Origin: Comamonadaceae bacterium
GTDB taxonomy: Bacteria > Pseudomonadota > Gammaproteobacteria > Burkholderiales > Burkholderiaceae_C
Direction: 5' to 3'
Assembly (NCBI GenBank): GCA_027486255.1
Contig: JAIXPL010000031.1
Coordinates: 1-64,000 of the forward strand
Length of the DNA stretch: 64,000 nucleotides
Of the stretch, positions 17,433 to 25,311 are shown one piece after another. A model generated the notes under the pieces. That model did no database searches, was not told the DNA's origin, and saw nothing but the letters and a program-made list of their open reading frames with translations. Made by a program: the position numbers and the translations under genes. Every line of letters begins with the position of its first letter. The stretch's first letter is position 1.

Positions 17433-17758
17433 GTCAGCCACCCGAAGACAAAGTTGTTGCGAAGCGTCCCGAGGCGAAGGAGGGAGAGAGGGAGGAGGAG
17501 AGACACCTCGAGCTTGCAACCGGGCCAAAGGGCACCAGAAGACTCCGCAACAAGAAAACTGCAGTCCCGGCGGACAGGCGAGCCTCTCCGATGGACAGGG
17601 GTTTGAGCGCTTCCGGGGCGACACAGTTCCCGCGGGATGCAGCGAAGGCGTAAGAAGATGTACTGGCAACGCCCATCATGTGCACCTCATCAGGAGAGCT
17701 GGTGTCGAATCGCCCGGATGGGCCATAACCGATCAGTCGCATTATGACCGAGCAGTTT
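17433..17758 (-). promoter_or_regulatory. 326-base upstream region of the lipid operon
   Basis: The gap between the gpx stop and the FAD oxidoreductase ATG. No gene is convincing: a minus-strand frame from 17742 is open but has no recognisable domain and no ribosome site. No terminator follows gpx, so read-through from gpx is possible. A TGATC element (minus strand, 17736-17732) resembles the -35 core of sigma-E/ChrR-type promoters, but I cannot find a convincing matching -10. Just before the ATG lies a long homopurine/homopyrimidine tract. Confidence 0.35.
17476..17503. repeat. 28-base homopurine/homopyrimidine tract
   Basis: 28 consecutive purines on the plus strand, hence 28 pyrimidines (repeated CCTCC/CTCTC) on the mRNA strand of the lipid operon. 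It ends 44 bases before the ATG at 17432. The RNA would resemble an anti-Shine-Dalgarno sequence; the DNA could form a triplex. Confidence 0.7.
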
Positions 17759-18382
17759 TCATTTTGCCAGCAAGAGTTCAAGTTGGCGCACGAAACGTGC
17801 ATCCTGGGGCCCGGTCATGGACCCATAGCTGCCCGCCACCTGCCCGTCCCGCCCCACCACGTACTTGTAGAAATTCCAGCGCGGCAGCGAGGCCCCGGCC
17901 TGGCTGGCCAGTTGCTTGAAAAAGGGATGGGCGTTCTTTCCGGCCACGCTGGTCTTGGTGAACATGGGGAACTTGACCCCGAAGGTGTTCTCGCAGAAGG
18001 CCGCGATGTCCTGGTTGCTGCCGCTTTCCTGGGCAAAGTCGTTGGAGGGAAAGCCCAGCACCACCAGGCCCCTGTCCTTGTACTTGGCATGCAGCGCTTC
18101 CAGGCCGCCGTACTGCTGAGTGAAGCCACAGAAGCTTGCGGTGTTGACCACAAGCAGCACCTTGCCCGTGTACTGGCACAGGGACTGGGGCTTTTCATCC
18201 TGCAGGCGAGGGAAGGTGTGTTGCAGCAAGGCTGGGCAGGCGGCCGCCTGGGCCGCAGCTGGCGCAGCCGCAGGGGCCTGGGCCCGCACCAGGGGGCTCC
18301 AGCCGGCCAGCGCGGCACCCATGAGAACAAGGGCGCAGCGCAGGCGAAGCGCGGGCAGCAGACCAGTGCAAGACAGGGGCAT
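17759..18382 (-). CDS. Exported glutathione peroxidase family protein
   Basis: 207 residues from ATG 18382, with GAGGACC as ribosome site. A signal peptide (basic RLRC, hydrophobic ALVLMGAALAGW, cleavage near VRAQA) and an Ala-rich linker precede the GPx domain. The peroxidatic cysteine is C85 in VVNTASFCGFTQQ. GFPSNDFAQESG supplies the Gln/Asn of the tetrad and PRWNFYKYVVG the Trp. It is a Cys-type, probably thioredoxin- or thiol-dependent, peroxidase acting on lipid or organic peroxides in the periplasm. It lies upstream of the lipid operon on the same strand, which suggests a shared oxidative-stress role. Confidence 0.9.
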   Translation of the reverse strand: MPLSCTGLLPALRLRCALVLMGAALAGWSPLVRAQAPAAAPAAAQAAACPALLQHTFPRLQDEKPQSLCQYTGKVLLVVNTASFCGFTQQYGGLEALHAKYKDRGLVVLGFPSNDFAQESGSNQDIAAFCENTFGVKFPMFTKTSVAGKNAHPFFKQLASQAGASLPRWNFYKYVVGRDGQVAGSYGSMTGPQDARFVRQLELLLAK

Positions 18383-18472
18383 GGCAGGTCCTCTCGGGGG
18401 GGCGGGGGTCAAAGGGGCGGCGCAGACGTCACACGCAGTGTGTCGTGGCCCGCAGATGAGCAGCTTCTGATT

Positions 18473-19702
18473 CTAGGCGGCGGGACTTGAGCTTAACGGT
18501 GCCAGGGGCAAGCACAGCACGAAGCATGCGCCCCCGCCCGGCTGGTCTTCGCAGTGCACGTGGCCGCCGTGGCGCTCGGCGATGCTCTTGACCAGGGCCA
18601 GCCCCAGGCCCACCCCGCCTTCGCGCTCGCTGGCGCCAGGCAGGCGGTAGAAGGGCTCGAAGATGCGTTGGCGCTGGTCGGCCGGAATGCCCGGGCCGCA
18701 GTCGCTCACGCGCACTTCGGCATCGGTGCCCGCGATGCGCAGGGCCAGCTGCACGTCGCCCGCGCCATGGCGGCGGGCGTTCTCCAGCAGGTTGCGCAGC
18801 AGCCGGCGCATCAGCCGAGGGGAGGCGTGCACCATCAGACCATGACCGTCGGTACCCGGCGCGGGCGCCTGCAGCTTGGCGCCGACCCGCGCGCACTCTT
18901 CGGCCGCCAGGCCCAAGAGGTCGAGCGGCTCCCGCGGCTCGGGGTCGCCCTGGGGGTCGTCCAGCCGGCTGGCCAGCAGGATTTCGTCGATCAGCTGGTC
19001 CAGCTCCTGGATGCTTCGCCGCAGTTCCTCGCGCGGTGCGCCGGCGCTGTCGCCCATGAGTTCCAGGCCCATGCGGATGCGTGCCAGGGGCGAGCGCAGC
19101 TCGTGCGAGGCATTGGCCAGCAGCGTCTTGTGCGAGGCCAGCAGCTGCTCGATGCGTTCGGCCGCATGGTTGAAGCGCGCCGCCAGAAAGGCCACTTCGT
19201 CGCCGCCTTCGACCTGCACACGTGCGCTCAGGTCGCCCGCGCCCCAACGCTCCACACCGCGCTGCAGTGCCTCCAGGCGCTTGGTCAGGCGCCGGATGAT
19301 GGGGTAGGCGCCCACGGCCACGGCCAGGCTCACCAGCACCAGCATCCACACAAAGCTCAGGGGTTGCCGGCCGCCCCACCAGCTGCCCCCGTGTGAGCCA
19401 GGCGGGCCGCCCGCGCGGGAGAATTCAATGACCAGGTGGCGTCCGTCGCTGGTCTCCACCTCAAAACGGGGTGGCCGTCCCGGTCCTCTGTGCGGGCTGC
19501 CCGGGGCCCGGCCGATGACCTGGCCGGCCTGGTCGCGCACCACCACCTCGCGCACGGCTGGGTTGCGCTCGTCGCGCGAGACTCGCCAGGCCCAGCCCAT
19601 GAGCAGGGAGAGCAGCAGGACCGTGCCGACCACCGCCAACCAGAGCCGCACGTAGAGGCGCGAATGAAGGCGCGAATGCAGGTGCGAATTCAGGCCGCTC
19701 AT
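18473..19702 (-). CDS. Two-component sensor histidine kinase
   Basis: 409 residues. TM1 is about 19-40, a short Pro/Gly-rich periplasmic part spans about 41-115, TM2 is about 116-135, and a HAMP linker (RRLTKRLEALQRGVERWGAG) follows. The H-box NASHELRSPLARIR has the phospho-acceptor at H200. The ATPase domain has the N-box RNLLENARRHG, G1 VSDCGPGIP and G2 GGVGLGLALVK. It starts directly after the stop of the response regulator (TGAATG). The N-terminus holds a repeated HSR(L) peptide encoded by 12-bp tandem repeats. The stimulus is unknown; the small periplasmic domain is of the RstB/CpxA class in size only. Confidence 0.93.
   Translation of the reverse strand: MSGLNSHLHSRLHSRLYVRLWLAVVGTVLLLSLLMGWAWRVSRDERNPAVREVVVRDQAGQVIGRAPGSPHRGPGRPPRFEVETSDGRHLVIEFSRAGGPPGSHGGSWWGGRQPLSFVWMLVLVSLAVAVGAYPIIRRLTKRLEALQRGVERWGAGDLSARVQVEGGDEVAFLAARFNHAAERIEQLLASHKTLLANASHELRSPLARIRMGLELMGDSAGAPREELRRSIQELDQLIDEILLASRLDDPQGDPEPREPLDLLGLAAEECARVGAKLQAPAPGTDGHGLMVHASPRLMRRLLRNLLENARRHGAGDVQLALRIAGTDAEVRVSDCGPGIPADQRQRIFEPFYRLPGASEREGGVGLGLALVKSIAERHGGHVHCEDQPGGGACFVLCLPLAPLSSSPAA
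19656..19691. repeat. Three 12-bp tandem repeats at the start of the histidine kinase gene
   Basis: Three near-identical copies of aggcgcgaatgn (19656-19667, 19668-19679, 19680-19691; the last has two changes) lie in frame. They encode the repeated LHSR tetrapeptides before the first membrane helix. Slippage could change copy number without breaking the frame. Confidence 0.75.
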
Positions 19703-20404
19703 TCAGTCCTGCTGCTTGGCGAACACATAGCCCACGCCGCGCACCGTGAGGATGCGGCGGGGGTTCTTGGGGTCGGCCTCGATGGCCTGGCGGATGCGGC
19801 CCATGTGCACATCGATGGAGCGGTCGAAGGCATCGAGCTCACGGCCCCGCACGGCCTCCATGATCTGGTCGCGGCTGAGCACCCGCCCGGCCCGCTCGGC
19901 CATGGCCAGCAGCAGATCGAACTGGTAGGAGGTGATGTCGCGCACCGCCCCGGACACCGTGACCGTGCGGGCATCGCGGTCGATCTCCATCGAGCCAAAG
20001 CGCAGCGGCGGTGTGCCGCTGTCCTGGGGCTGCGCCAGCGCCCGGCCCCGGCGCAGCACGGCGCGGATGCGCGCCAGCAGCTCGCGGGGCTCGAAGGGCT
20101 TGGGCAGGTAATCGTCAGCGCCTATCTCCAGTCCCACGATGCGGTCCATCGGGTCGCCCTTGGCCGTGAGCATGAGCACCGCCACGCCCGCGTCGTGCTT
20201 GATGCGTCGGCACAGCTCCAGGCCGTCGGCGTCGGGCAGCATGAGGTCCAGGATCACCAGGTCGGGCCTGGCCTGCGCCAGGGCTTTCATGCCGCTGGCG
20301 CCGTCGCCCGCATGGGCAAAACCAAAGCCCGACTGGCGCAGGTAGTCGCCCACCATGGCCGCCAGGCGGGCATCGTCTTCAATCATCAGGAGCTGGGCGG
20401 TCAT
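19703..20404 (-). CDS. OmpR-family response regulator
   Basis: 233 residues from ATG 20404 (a TTG ten codons upstream is an alternative). The receiver domain has the acidic pair ED at 9-10, phospho-acceptor D53 (LVILDLMLPDADG), and the conserved threonine/lysine segments VLMLTAKGD and LPKPFEP. The winged-helix DNA-binding domain ends MGRIRQAIEADPKNPRRILT, then VRGVGYVF, the classic OmpR/PhoB terminus. The kinase gene follows directly. Target genes are unknown; the adjacent gpx and lipid operon, both downstream on the same strand, are candidates by location only. Confidence 0.94.
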   Translation of the reverse strand: MTAQLLMIEDDARLAAMVGDYLRQSGFGFAHAGDGASGMKALAQARPDLVILDLMLPDADGLELCRRIKHDAGVAVLMLTAKGDPMDRIVGLEIGADDYLPKPFEPRELLARIRAVLRRGRALAQPQDSGTPPLRFGSMEIDRDARTVTVSGAVRDITSYQFDLLLAMAERAGRVLSRDQIMEAVRGRELDAFDRSIDVHMGRIRQAIEADPKNPRRILTVRGVGYVFAKQQD

Positions 20405-20469
20405 GGAACGGTCAGCTTGGGGCTTGTCTGCCAAGACCGGATGGCCAATGTGTAAACAAGGCGTAAAGC

Positions 20470-22023
20470 TCAGGCACTGCTGCGGGCCAAGAGGTGGCGG
20501 CCGGCCAGCCGCACCAGCAGCAACACGGGCAAGCCCATCAGCGTGGTGAGCACGAAGAAGCCGGGGTAGCCCAGGGCGTCCACCATGCCGCCCGAGTAGC
20601 CCCCCAGCGTTTTGGGCAGCAGCGTCATCAGCGAGCTGAAGATGGCGTACTGCACGGCGGTGAATGACACATTGGTCAGGCTCGAGAGGAAGGCCACGAA
20701 GGCCGCGCTGGCAAAACCGGCGGCCAGGTTGTCAGCGGCCACCACGGCGTACATGCCCACGGTATGGTGCCCGGCATAGGCCAGCCAGACGAAGCCCAGG
20801 TTGGTCAGCGCCGACAGCACCGCGCCCCAGTACAGCGAACGCATCACACCCATGCGTGTGGCCAGCAGGCCGCCCCAGAAGCCGCCCACGATGCTCACGA
20901 TCACCCCAAAGGTCTTGACCGCGTTGGCAATCTCCACTTTTGAAAAGCCCATGTCCTGGTAGAACACGTTCGAGATGACGCCCAGCACGATGTCTGAAAT
21001 GCGGTAGAGCCCCACTAGCGCCAGCAGCAGCCAGGCCGTGCGCACACCATAGCGTGCAAAAAAGTCCAGCACGGGCATCACCCAGGTGCTGCGCGCCTGC
21101 GCCCGGCTGGCCAAGCCCAGCCGCACCAACACCGCCCCCACCAGGAAGGCCGCAGCGAGCGACAGCATCATGCGCACAGCCTCCAGGGCGAGCCCGGCCA
21201 GCGGCCCTACCTTGGTGCCGCCCATCAGCTCCCCCCAGGTAGAGAACACGCCCACAAAAGCCAGCACGCTGGCCAGGAACACGCCCAGCAGGCGCAGGTG
21301 TTCACCCGAGGCTTGCCGTTCAGCCTGCGCGCTGGCCTCGGGCTCACGCACCACCAGCGTGGTGAGCATGCCCACCGCCATGGTGGCCGCCATCACGGCG
21401 TAGGTCCACTGCCAAGCCTGGTAGGCGTAGGCGCCTTTGGCCGACCCCCAGTAGGACGCCAGGTACAGCGCGCCTGCGCCGGCGACGATCATGCCCAGGC
21501 GGTAACCCGCAATGTAGGCCGATGACAGCAGGCCCTGCTGCTCAGGCCCGGCGATTTCAATGCGGTAGGCGTCCACCACGATGTCTTGGGTGGCCGAGGC
21601 AAACCCCAGGAGCACGGCGAACAGGGCCATGCGGGTGAGCGCGGCGGGCCCGGTGGCCGGGTCCGTGCCGGCCATGCCCAGGATGGCCAGCACCACCCCC
21701 AGCTGGGCCAGCAGCATCCAGGAGCGGCGCCGTCCCAGCCAGCGCGTGAGCACCGGCAGCGGCAGGCGGTCGACCAGGGGGGCCCAGACGAACTTGAACG
21801 AGTAGCCCAGAGCCGCCCAGCTGAAAAAGGTCACGGCCTTGCGTTCAACGCCGGCCTCACCCAGCCAGAGCGACAGCGAGGAAAAAATCAGCAGGATCGG
21901 TATGCCTGCTGAAAAGCCCATCGCCAGCAGGCACAGCACGCGCCAGTCCCACAAACTTTGAAGGGTGCTGCGCCAGCTGGGGCGCGCAGAAAGGCTGGGC
22001 TGGGTAGAGGCGGACATGCTCAT
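20470..22023 (-). CDS. AmpG-like MFS permease
   Basis: 517 residues with 12-14 predicted helices. The N-terminus LLAMGFSAGIPILLIFSSLS, then LWLGEAGV and FKFVWAPLVDRLPLPVLTRW, is the AmpG signature. SATQDIVVDAYRIE follows, also characteristic. AmpG imports anhydromuropeptides from the periplasm for cell-wall recycling and affects beta-lactamase induction in some bacteria. It is divergent from the M48 protease gene. A CACAAT -10 box lies only 6 bases before the ATG, so the transcript may be leaderless; a second ATG lies two codons in. Confidence 0.88.
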   Translation of the reverse strand: MSMSASTQPSLSARPSWRSTLQSLWDWRVLCLLAMGFSAGIPILLIFSSLSLWLGEAGVERKAVTFFSWAALGYSFKFVWAPLVDRLPLPVLTRWLGRRRSWMLLAQLGVVLAILGMAGTDPATGPAALTRMALFAVLLGFASATQDIVVDAYRIEIAGPEQQGLLSSAYIAGYRLGMIVAGAGALYLASYWGSAKGAYAYQAWQWTYAVMAATMAVGMLTTLVVREPEASAQAERQASGEHLRLLGVFLASVLAFVGVFSTWGELMGGTKVGPLAGLALEAVRMMLSLAAAFLVGAVLVRLGLASRAQARSTWVMPVLDFFARYGVRTAWLLLALVGLYRISDIVLGVISNVFYQDMGFSKVEIANAVKTFGVIVSIVGGFWGGLLATRMGVMRSLYWGAVLSALTNLGFVWLAYAGHHTVGMYAVVAADNLAAGFASAAFVAFLSSLTNVSFTAVQYAIFSSLMTLLPKTLGGYSGGMVDALGYPGFFVLTTLMGLPVLLLVRLAGRHLLARSSA

Positions 22024-22029
22024 AAAGCC

Positions 22030-22035
22030 ATTGTG
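22030..22035 (-). promoter_or_regulatory. Candidate -10 box of the ampG-like gene
   Basis: CACAAT on the minus strand ends 6 bases before the ATG at 22023, and there is no Shine-Dalgarno sequence. Same geometry as purB and smg. Confidence 0.35.
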
Positions 22036-22079
22036 CCCAAGCCAGATAGAGCGGCGTCAAGCCCAGGAGTGCACCTGCA

Positions 22080-22099
22080 TTGACCGTCGCTGACCGTCG
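22080..22099. repeat. Two direct 10-bp repeats in the ampG-M48 divergent gap
   Basis: TGACCGTCGC occurs twice head to tail (22080-22089, 22090-22099), upstream of both divergent genes. It could be a regulator site or a simple duplication. Confidence 0.45.
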
Positions 22100-22167
22100 C
22101 TTACTCACCCTGGAGCCAGTCCATCTGCGCGCAGGAATAATGGGTCTGTCTTTTTGTGGAGCTGGCC

Positions 22168-23055
22168 ATGGCCCGACCGTCTTTCCCCGCCGCTTGGCGG
22201 GTCACCACCCTGGCACTTTGCCTGGTCCTGGGCATGCCCGCCTGGGCGCATCCTTCGGCCGGCGCCACCGTGCTGGCGCAGGCCGAGACGGCCCCCCCTC
22301 CTGCGGCCCGGGCACGCGAAGGCGTTGACGTGGGGCGCAATTCAGCTTTCGCCAAGCTCGTGCCCGCCGACGAGATTGAGGCGGCGGCCGCCAAACAGTA
22401 CAACGAGATGATGCGCACGGCCGCCTCGCAGAAGGCCCTGGCGCCGCCCGACCATCCTCAGCTGCAGCGCCTGCGGCACATTGCCCAGCGCCTGATTCCT
22501 TTTGCCTACGAGTGGAACCCGCGCGCCCGGCAGTGGAAGTGGGAGATCAATCTGTTTGGCAACAAGCAGATCAATGCGTTTTGCATGCCTGGCGGCAAGA
22601 TCGGCTTTTACACCGGCATCCTCGACCAGCTCCAGCTCACTGACGACGAGGTGGCGCAGGTCATGGGCCACGAGATTGCGCACGCCCTGCGTGAGCACGC
22701 CCGCGCCCGCATGGGCAAGGGCGCGGCCACCAACATTGGCGCCAGCATCGTCTCGCAGCTGCTGGGCCTGGGGGACCTGGGCCGTACCGTGGCCAGCTAC
22801 GGCGTGGAATTGATCTCGCTGAAGTTCAGCCGCGATGACGAGACCGAGGCCGACCTGGTCGGCCTGGAGCTGGCCGCCCGTGCCGGCTACGACCCGCGCG
22901 CCGGCGTCACGCTCTGGAAGAAGATGCAGGCCGCCAACAAGGGTGCGCCGCCGCAGTGGCTGTCGACCCATCCGGCCGGCACCACGCGCATCACCGAAAT
23001 CGAAAAAGCCTTGCCGCTGGTGCTGCCCCTCTACGAGCGCGCCCCCAAAGACTGA
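22168..23055 (+). CDS. Periplasmic M48-family zinc metalloprotease
   Basis: 295 residues from ATG 22168, preceded by TGGAG (an upstream in-frame GTG at 22156 is less likely). A signal peptide (TTLALCLVLGMPAWA) ends near residue 27. The zinc motif HEIAH is at 168-172 (VMGHEIAHALREHAR), with the third ligand E225 in SRDDETEAD. Members of this BepA/LoiP-like group degrade misfolded or damaged envelope proteins. A lipobox is not seen; the signal ends in a normal Ala-x-Ala site. AATAAT at about 22135 is a possible -10 box. Confidence 0.9.
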   Translation: MARPSFPAAWRVTTLALCLVLGMPAWAHPSAGATVLAQAETAPPPAARAREGVDVGRNSAFAKLVPADEIEAAAAKQYNEMMRTAASQKALAPPDHPQLQRLRHIAQRLIPFAYEWNPRARQWKWEINLFGNKQINAFCMPGGKIGFYTGILDQLQLTDDEVAQVMGHEIAHALREHARARMGKGAATNIGASIVSQLLGLGDLGRTVASYGVELISLKFSRDDETEADLVGLELAARAGYDPRAGVTLWKKMQAANKGAPPQWLSTHPAGTTRITEIEKALPLVLPLYERAPKD

Positions 23056-23162
23056 GGGCGCCGCCGGTCAGCCCATTAACGGTGCCGGCCTACACGCCGG
23101 ACCGCCCGTCCGCCTTACCGTATCTGGCGTCGCTTGACGTTCAGGCCCTTCAGGAGGACCCC

Positions 23163-23450
23163 ATGGCAGCATCGGATGAGCCCCGTTCTTTCCACGCCCT
23201 CGCGCTTGAGGGCATGGCCCCGCAAGACACTGGCGAGACCCGCACGCTCCGCGACAGTGCGTCTGCGCAGCTGATCAATCTGCGCGAGCTCCAGGAAGTC
23301 AGTGCCTGGACTCGCCTGCTGGGTTGCACAGAGGAGCGACTTCGCCAGGCCGTGGCTGCCGTCGGCCCCGAGGTGGACGAGGTGTGCAACCACCTGGGCG
23401 CGGCGGGGCCGATCCAGGCCCACCAGGCAGGCAGCAGTGCCAGGCTCTAG
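23163..23450 (+). CDS. DUF3606 protein
   Basis: 95 residues with AGGAGG six bases before the ATG. The C-terminal half matches DUF3606: INLRELQEVSAWTRLLGCTE, then ERLRQAVAAVGPEV and VCNHLG. These are small helical proteins of unknown role, common in soil and water proteobacteria and often near stress genes. The N-terminal 38 residues (MAASDEPRSFHALALEG) are not part of the domain. It stands alone, 107 bases after the M48 gene. Confidence 0.8.
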   Translation: MAASDEPRSFHALALEGMAPQDTGETRTLRDSASAQLINLRELQEVSAWTRLLGCTEERLRQAVAAVGPEVDEVCNHLGAAGPIQAHQAGSSARL

Positions 23451-23496
23451 CCCAACGGCCAACTGACTGCGCGCAGGGCTGACCGCCTACAGGCTC

Positions 23497-23538
23497 ATGC
23501 CTCGGGAGGACATCGACATGCTCAGGAGGAGACGGTGA
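23497..23538 (+). CDS. 13-codon leader ORF overlapping the next small gene
   Basis: ATG at 23497 opens MPREDIDMLRRRR, then TGA. Its stop overlaps the GTG start of the next frame (GTGA at 23535-23538). Its rare Arg codons AGG AGG AGA form the ribosome site for that gene. The arrangement would couple translation, or could be accidental. Confidence 0.25.
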   Translation: MPREDIDMLRRRR

Positions 23539-23729
23539 GAGCGAAGCTGAACGACGAGGGGGCTGGACACGCTGAACACAGGCCTGCGGCACGCACGCCG
23601 CACAGGCCCCCGGGGAGCGCGGCACCCCTGTGCTGGCCTTTTCCGCCGGGCAGCCAGAACCACACGGACAAGGCCGTCAAGCTCAAGCCCTACACGCCGC
23701 CCAAAAGGCGCTCCCTGAACCAGTTCTGA
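23535..23729 (+). CDS. Small hypothetical protein
   Basis: 64 residues from GTG 23535, with a perfect AGGAGG five bases upstream. Composition is Pro/Ala/Arg/His-rich and ends HTDKAVKLKPYTPPKRRSLN. No domain or signal peptide is seen. A rho-independent terminator follows about 40 bases after the stop, which supports a real transcription unit. I do not recognise the family. Confidence 0.4.
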   Translation: MRAKLNDEGAGHAEHRPAARTPHRPPGSAAPLCWPFPPGSQNHTDKAVKLKPYTPPKRRSLNQF

Positions 23730-23770
23730 ACAAAATCCTCCGCTCGATCGCGGTCTGCAGAAGACATTAA

Positions 23771-23807
23771 AAAAGCGGGGTGGTTCTCAGAGATCCGCCC
23801 CGCTTTT
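23771..23807. terminator. Bidirectional rho-independent terminator
   Basis: AAAAGCGGGG (23771-23780) and CCCCGCTTTT (23798-23807) are perfect 10-bp arms around a 17-base loop. T-runs lie on both strands, suiting the converging small genes on either side. Confidence 0.8.
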
Positions 23808-23858
23808 CCTCAAGCCCAGCTCACCCTCAGGTGGGTAGGCCGTTCAGGACGGCGTCCT

Positions 23859-24149
23859 TCAGCTCTTGCCGCTCTGCGGACTGCCCTGCTGGCTGACTCC
23901 TGCGGTCTGGACGCCCTTGCGGGCGGCCTCACGGGCTTCCTCGGGGGTGGGCTCGTGGGCAAGCCCACTGTCCACGCTGGCTTTGCCTGCCTTGCTGGCC
24001 ATCTCGCGCTGCTTGTCCTGCTCCATCGAGGCCTGGCCCCGGTTAGCGACCCCAGCCTGGTCCTTACTGGCTGGAGCGCCCTGGTCTTTACCGCCTTGGC
24101 CCTTGCTGGCTTGATTGCCCTGATCCTTGCCCTGGTTGATTGAAGCCAT
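23859..24149 (-). CDS. KGG-repeat (Con-10/GsiB-like) stress protein
   Basis: 96 residues from ATG 24149, with GGAG nine bases upstream. It is extremely hydrophilic, rich in Gln, Gly, Lys and Ala. It has repeats such as QGKDQGNQASKGQGGKDQG and the KGG/Con-10 motif GQASMEQDKQREMASKAGKA, though the usual Lys-Gly-Gly is Lys-Ala-Gly here. TPEEAREAARKG is a second half-motif. Such intrinsically disordered proteins are general-stress or desiccation proteins. It converges on the small gene at 23535-23729. Confidence 0.75.
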   Translation of the reverse strand: MASINQGKDQGNQASKGQGGKDQGAPASKDQAGVANRGQASMEQDKQREMASKAGKASVDSGLAHEPTPEEAREAARKGVQTAGVSQQGSPQSGKS

Positions 24150-24369
24150 TTCCAAATCTCCTGTGACGATGAGAAATGCGCACTGATGAGCTCAGCAATG
24201 AGCTCATTCGTACACCTCGTTGACGGTTCCCGGGTGCTGGACGGACGCTGCCGCCCTCTTCCCTGGTTCCGAAGTGACCTGCCCCTGAGGACCTACCCTT
24301 AGGACCTGCCACCCAGTCACTCTTGGTCGCCGCAGGTCCGGGGCGTGTGGGTCATGCATAAGCCTTGCT

Positions 24370-24457
24370 GTAGGACGGTGGCCTGCGGCCGGGCGGCACA
24401 AGGCTCGCCGCCAGCGTGGCCACAGGTCGGCTGTTGAAGCCGTCCTACGTCTTTTTT
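24370..24457 (+). ncRNA. Long hairpin with T-run: terminator or small structured RNA
   Basis: GTAGGACGG (24370-24378) pairs perfectly with CCGTCCTAC (24440-24448), then GTCTTTTTT. The 61 bases between contain further complementary GC segments (ggccgggcggc against gctcgccgcc; gtggcc against ggccac), so most of the element can fold. No plus-strand gene precedes it after 23729, which has its own terminator. It may therefore end a separate short transcript. The rest of the 24150-24571 gap shows a duplicated ATGAGCTCA near 24185-24210 and nothing else recognisable. Confidence 0.45.
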
Positions 24458-24571
24458 CGACCTGCACGAGGTGGCCTGCCCTTTGCTCGGCCCTAAGCTT
24501 GATTGACAAAAAACGGGTGCCCTGCCAGCGCCAGCCAGGCGCGACATGGGGCTTCCAAGACAAGGACGGCT

Positions 24572-25153
24572 GTGGTCAAAAAGAACAACAAGGTATTGGC
24601 GCAAGTCCTGGCCCAGGAGCCCGCCATCCGCCTCTATGGCGCTGTCGACGATGCCTTTCTCGGGCGCTTCCTCGAGCAACTCAAGCCTTTGCGCGGCTGC
24701 AGCCAGGCGCTGGTGTTCGAGCTCTCCACCATCGGCGGTGACGCCGACGTGGCCCGGCGCATTGCCGAGGAGATCCGCCTGTGCCGCGAGGTCGGCGGCA
24801 TGGACCTGCACTTCGTGGGCAAGGCCATGGTGTATTCGGCAGGTGTCATGATCATGGCCGCCTTTCCGGTGGCGCACCGCCACCTCAGCCGCGATGCGGT
24901 GCTGCTGATCCACGAGTGGCAGATTGAAAAAGAGATTCGTTTTTCAGGCGCGTTGCGCGTGTGCGCCGCCACGGCGCACGACTTCCTGGCCGAACTGGAG
25001 GTGGCGCACAAGCTCGAGCGCCAGACTTTCACGGAGCTCGTGCAGGGCACGCGCCTGGACTATGAGCAGCTCAAGACCCAGGTCGCCAAGGCGGACTGGT
25101 ACCTCCTGGCCGAAGAAGCTGAGCAACTGGGGCTGGTAGCGGGCCTGGTCTGA
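24572..25153 (+). CDS. ClpP-like serine peptidase (S14 family)
   Basis: 193 residues from GTG 24572, preceded by AAGGA. ELSTIGGDADVARRIAEEI is the ClpP loop after strand 1. The likely nucleophile is S89 in VGKAMVYSAGVMIMAAF, and H114 lies in AVLLIHEW, both at ClpP-like spacing. It is shorter and more divergent than housekeeping ClpP and lacks the usual GxAASM consensus around the serine. It may be an independent peptidase or inactive relative. It sits alone between the KGG gene and the first molybdenum hydroxylase. A TTGACA at 24503 upstream may be a promoter -35. Confidence 0.75.
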   Translation: MVKKNNKVLAQVLAQEPAIRLYGAVDDAFLGRFLEQLKPLRGCSQALVFELSTIGGDADVARRIAEEIRLCREVGGMDLHFVGKAMVYSAGVMIMAAFPVAHRHLSRDAVLLIHEWQIEKEIRFSGALRVCAATAHDFLAELEVAHKLERQTFTELVQGTRLDYEQLKTQVAKADWYLLAEEAEQLGLVAGLV

Positions 25154-25311
25154 GCTTTCGAGTGCCAGGACCGGTTTTTCAGTGAAAACCCCAGGCGGGT
25201 GGCACGCTGAACCCTGGGTGCTTCAGTTAGCATCCTCCGGCGTGACAGCGGAGCCTTGTCGTGGCGCAAGCCCACGTGCCGCTGATCCGACCACACAGAA
25301 AGACCCTGCTC

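Noticed and set aside
17434-17742. Minus-strand frame between gpx and the lipid operon, considered as a possible sigma factor or regulator
   Set aside because: No sigma-70 region 2 or 4 motif, no ribosome site, Ser-rich tail over the pyrimidine run.
24370-24457. Integron attC site
   Set aside because: No GTTRRRY/RYYYAAC core sites, no integrase and no cassette-like genes.
24503-24571. N-terminal extension of the ClpP-like protein from TTG 24503
   Set aside because: The TTG is part of a TTGACA promoter-like element; the GTG at 24572 has a ribosome site and starts where the domain begins.
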